Shown: positions 17,068 through 19,932 of the stretch, piece after piece
Position numbering within the stretch: position 1 is the stretch's first letter
Layout of the letters: each line of letters starts with the position of its first letter
Origin: Paraglomus occultum
Lineage: Eukaryota; Glomeromycota; Glomeromycetes; Paraglomerales; Paraglomeraceae
Assembly: GCA_910592205.1 (NCBI GenBank)
Contig: CAJVPJ010000649.1
Span: forward strand, 1-19,932
DNA: 19,932 nt
Reading direction: 5' to 3'
Notes under the pieces: generated by a model
What the model saw: the letters and a program-made list of their open reading frames with translations, nothing else
Databases searched by the model: none
Told to the model about the DNA's origin: nothing
Made by a program: the position numbers and the translations under genes

Positions 17068-19932
17068 ATGAATAAACAGCGATTCCGCAACAAACGCAGT
17101 ATGCACAATGACCTTGTGGCACTTGTCACAAATATTGAGGTAACCAATAGGATATATCCGCTGTCTTCGTCAAGTATACGGCTGAATAAAGTATTTTTCG
17201 TAAAATTGGCATACGAGGTATTAAACAAACCATTTTATCTCCGTTTATTTACTCCAACATTAAGCATTAATTAACCTTTACATTCTAATGTAGGAATCCG
17301 AAAGCTTGACTTCCATCAACCATGTCTTTACGCCGAACAGCAGCACTGTAAACCAAGGCAATATTCCTAAACTTATACGCACGCTGATTGACCAAGGACG
17401 TACCTCTGCAGATGCGCAAGTAAAGGAATTGCTAACGGATATTCAGTATCCAGAGAATCTTTACGCCCTCAAATATATTCTTGAACGTGAAGGTAATTCA
17501 GTGTCATTGGAGATGCTAGTAACGGCAATGGCTGGTCTGCGTCCTCAAATAGACGACATGGCATTTTCAGAAGAAGCGCCTATTAAACTGGAATGGCAAT
17601 TACGAATCGTTTCAGCTATCCTGGAGCAGCTGCGCGAGCGTAGACCTACACTTACGAGCCAGTTTATTGATAACGTCAGAAAAACAACCTCCATATACAA
17701 GAGGACGCATGAAAAGATTTCGCAACTCGGAAGAAACTTTTGGACGTCAACTTGTTCAGAAATCAATGAACCGGATGGAGATGTTAAAAGTTTTAAATGC
17801 AATTACGACAACAAGTATCTCTTCAAAGTTATTAAAAATACGTTAAATAGTATTTGCGGTGATAGGAATTACCAGCAAACGAGTGTAGATCGAGCTATTG
17901 CCGTATTGAAAGCTCTACTCCTTTCCACACCTGCATTGGTTAAAATGGGGCTTAAAATGACTACTGGTGTCGAAATTCCTTTTGGCGATTTTGAGTTGGA
18001 GAGAGCATGGATGTACCTTGTGGAAGCATTCCAGATTGAATCATCAGGTGAACCATGGTATACAACTTTGAGAAGACTTATTAAATTAAAGAAAACTCTT
18101 GATGAGTGGAGTCAGGAAAAGGATTGCGGCATTTCAACGACTTTTAAAGAAAGATTATTTCTTGAACTTCTCTGGTTTCATATCAGTTTGTGTTATTCAG
18201 ATAATGAGAATCAACAAGTTAATGATATCCTTTGGTTTGGGATTTTGGATTTTGTTCAACAGCTTGTCTGGAAAACCTCTTCCATAACAACACAAGCTAT
18301 TTGCTACTACCTAGCATTAGACTCACTCAATAATGCAGTCAGTGAGTTTATCCAATTTAAGTCAATTGAAGTCTTATTGAATCTTGAAGCCAAAAACATG
18401 GACTTGTTTGTCACAACATCTGATGACATTGCTGGTTGTGATGAGAAACATGTACCAAAATTAGTGGACATTTACCATTATTTGAAGGACAAGCTAGAAG
18501 TGGAATCAAAACTGCACCTAAAATACTCACCAGACAATAGAGAGACAAAGGAGCAGGATAGTAATAGGAAAGGCAAGGGTAAAGAAAAGTGTAATTATAA
18601 AAGCCCAATTGACTATATTGCAGAAGATTTTAAATGTCTAATTACTTGTGAAATTGTTGATGGTTTGTATCAGCTTAACTGTCAACATTCAGTTAGTCTC
18701 AAGGTTCTTTCATCTTTGGAGAAGCAAGAATGCCCTTACTGTAGAACTGAAATTAAAAAGAGCAGTGTATATTATTTACCACAACAGACAATATACAATA
18801 ACATTCAATGTTATATTGCAAAAGATGACCAAAATGCTTATGATTCAACTGCTGAAAACAATCCTAACTCAGTTACAGAGCTATTTGATCAACATGATAA
18901 CCCTAGGTTACAAAAGAAAAAGAGAAGGTATGACAATGGGTCTACTTTGAACACAATCTGGAAGACAATAAAAGCACCAATTGTCATAAACAAATTACTT
19001 CAGAAGGCTAAAGCTGCATATCAAAATAATGACTTGGAAAGTGCTTTAAACACATACTCACAGATATTGCAAGATTATCCAACAAATTATACTGCTTTAC
19101 ATAATAGAGCATTTATCAAAATAAAAATGGGACATTTTGAAAAAGCCCTGTCTGATATTGAGACAGCAATTGATGTAAATCATGTTTATGATGATATCTG
19201 GTACTTGAGCTTCCAAGCACATATGTGTCTTCAAAATAAAAAGGATGCTGAACAAGATATTGGGCATATTAAGCACGTATTTATGCAACTGAAGACGTTT
19301 TATGCAATTAAAGGATATGTAGACAATCTTGAACACTTTGATGTGGAATGGTTTAAGATTCTTGTGGACAGTTATCCTTACAGAGCAATGGAGGAATTAA
19401 ATAATATCAATCAATGGCAAGCGCTGTGTAACCATCCGTATGGAACAGATGATTACATCAGATGGTACAACACTGCTGCAAATTGGTATAAGGAGTATAA
19501 TAATACTCCGTGGAACCACGAGAATACAAACGTGTTTTTTGAAAAAGTTTATTACATGCACAAAAGTAAGGAGGGGTTGGGCAATGATTACATAATTATA
19601 TAGTATTATGCATTTCAATTTACTATTATTATTATTATTATTAGGTCATTTGAAAGCACATTTCATATATGAAAGTCATGTTGATGATGTCAATAGTAAT
19701 AGATACACATGGTAAGTAACTTACTATGATTATTCGTTATACTGTACTCTTATTACTAACATACGTCATTCAATAGCGACGATTATTCTGGATGTTTGTG
19801 CCTTCTTGCACCTAATAAAGTAAATGCATAATTCATTATTATTTATCAACGTTTGATACGTTGTGAATATTAACTAATAAACAATTATATATTAGGTAAC
19901 AATACCAATATTCAAAGTACCTCCAAATAAAT
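17068..19932 (+). CDS. Gene C: RING-like/TPR protein, tandem copy of gene B, 3' end outside window
   Basis: Coding exons: 17068-17217 (provisional), 17294-19565, 19645-19711, 19777-19819, 19896 onward. Splice sites and phases match gene B. The exon 1 end reads AAATTGGCATACGAG where gene B has AAAATGGCATACGAG, so the ancestral start codon is lost. The frame stays open upstream to an ATG at 17068, which would give a 50-residue leader beginning MNKQRFRNKRSMHND. Without that, the next in-frame ATG is 17513, deep in the conserved region. With the long start the RING-like module is C498-x3-C502-x10-C513-x-H515-x14-C530-x2-C533 (CLITC instead of CPITC), followed by three TPR units and the WYKEYNNT region. 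By eye it is very close to gene B, with short indels. The GTAAGG donor at 19566 precedes the apparent TAG stop at 19601. A TACTAAC branch site is at 19754-19760. It may be functional or an early pseudogene. Confidence 0.8.
19847..19863 (+). other. Hairpin in intron 4 of gene C
   Basis: CAACGT and ACGTTG flank a 5-base loop, matching the hairpin in intron 4 of gene B at 15134-15151. The arms are unchanged while the loop lost a base. Confidence 0.4.

Noticed and set aside
17306-19603. Gene C as a single-exon protein starting at TTG 17306
   Set aside because: The frame continues upstream to the acceptor at 17293 that matches gene B, and the TAG at 19601-19603 follows the conserved donor.

Overview
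The window is nuclear DNA of a eukaryote, most likely a fungus of the arbuscular mycorrhizal group (Glomeromycotina). The base composition is AT-rich. The genes carry short introns (63-79 nt) with GTAAGT/GTAAGG-type donors, CTAAC-like branch sites and TAG acceptors. The large proteins combine a RING-like CPITC...CQH...CPYC module with TPR repeats, and a YGHF...LGG fragment lies nearby; from general knowledge both recall gene families expanded in Glomeromycotina. No database search was possible, so the lineage is an inference.

Layout. Three paralogous large genes dominate. Gene A (minus strand, 37-2476) runs off the left edge. Gene B (plus, 12535-15699) is complete with seven exons. Gene C (plus, about 17068-19932) is a close tandem copy of gene B and runs off the right edge. 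Comparing the three shows that the single long open frames are only exon 2. Each gene begins with a tiny first exon (MACE/MAYE, four codons in A and B), then a phase-0 intron of 70-78 nt, then a 2.3-kb exon ending at a GTAAGG donor. The stop codons that appear to end the long frames lie inside the second intron. Gene B then continues through five small exons that add about 158 residues of an unrecognised C-terminal domain, giving about 917 aa. Gene C has lost the ATG that starts A and B.

The roughly 10 kb between genes A and B has no confident large gene. It holds one probable small gene on the minus strand (10088-10270, a 60-aa single-span protein resembling the B12D/MLRQ complex I subunit family) and several short coding-like stretches that may be exons or fragments. 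It also has a 15-bp in-frame repeat, a possible pogo/Fot1-type transposon end, and a 26-bp tandem repeat just upstream of gene B. The 1.4 kb between B and C holds a MACPF-like coding fragment followed by an A15 tract, and a 112-bp foldback element (MITE-like).

How the genes relate: A, B and C look like a locally expanding family of putative RING-like/TPR proteins, possibly ubiquitin or SUMO ligases or scaffolds. B and C are a recent tandem duplication; A is an older, divergently oriented relative.
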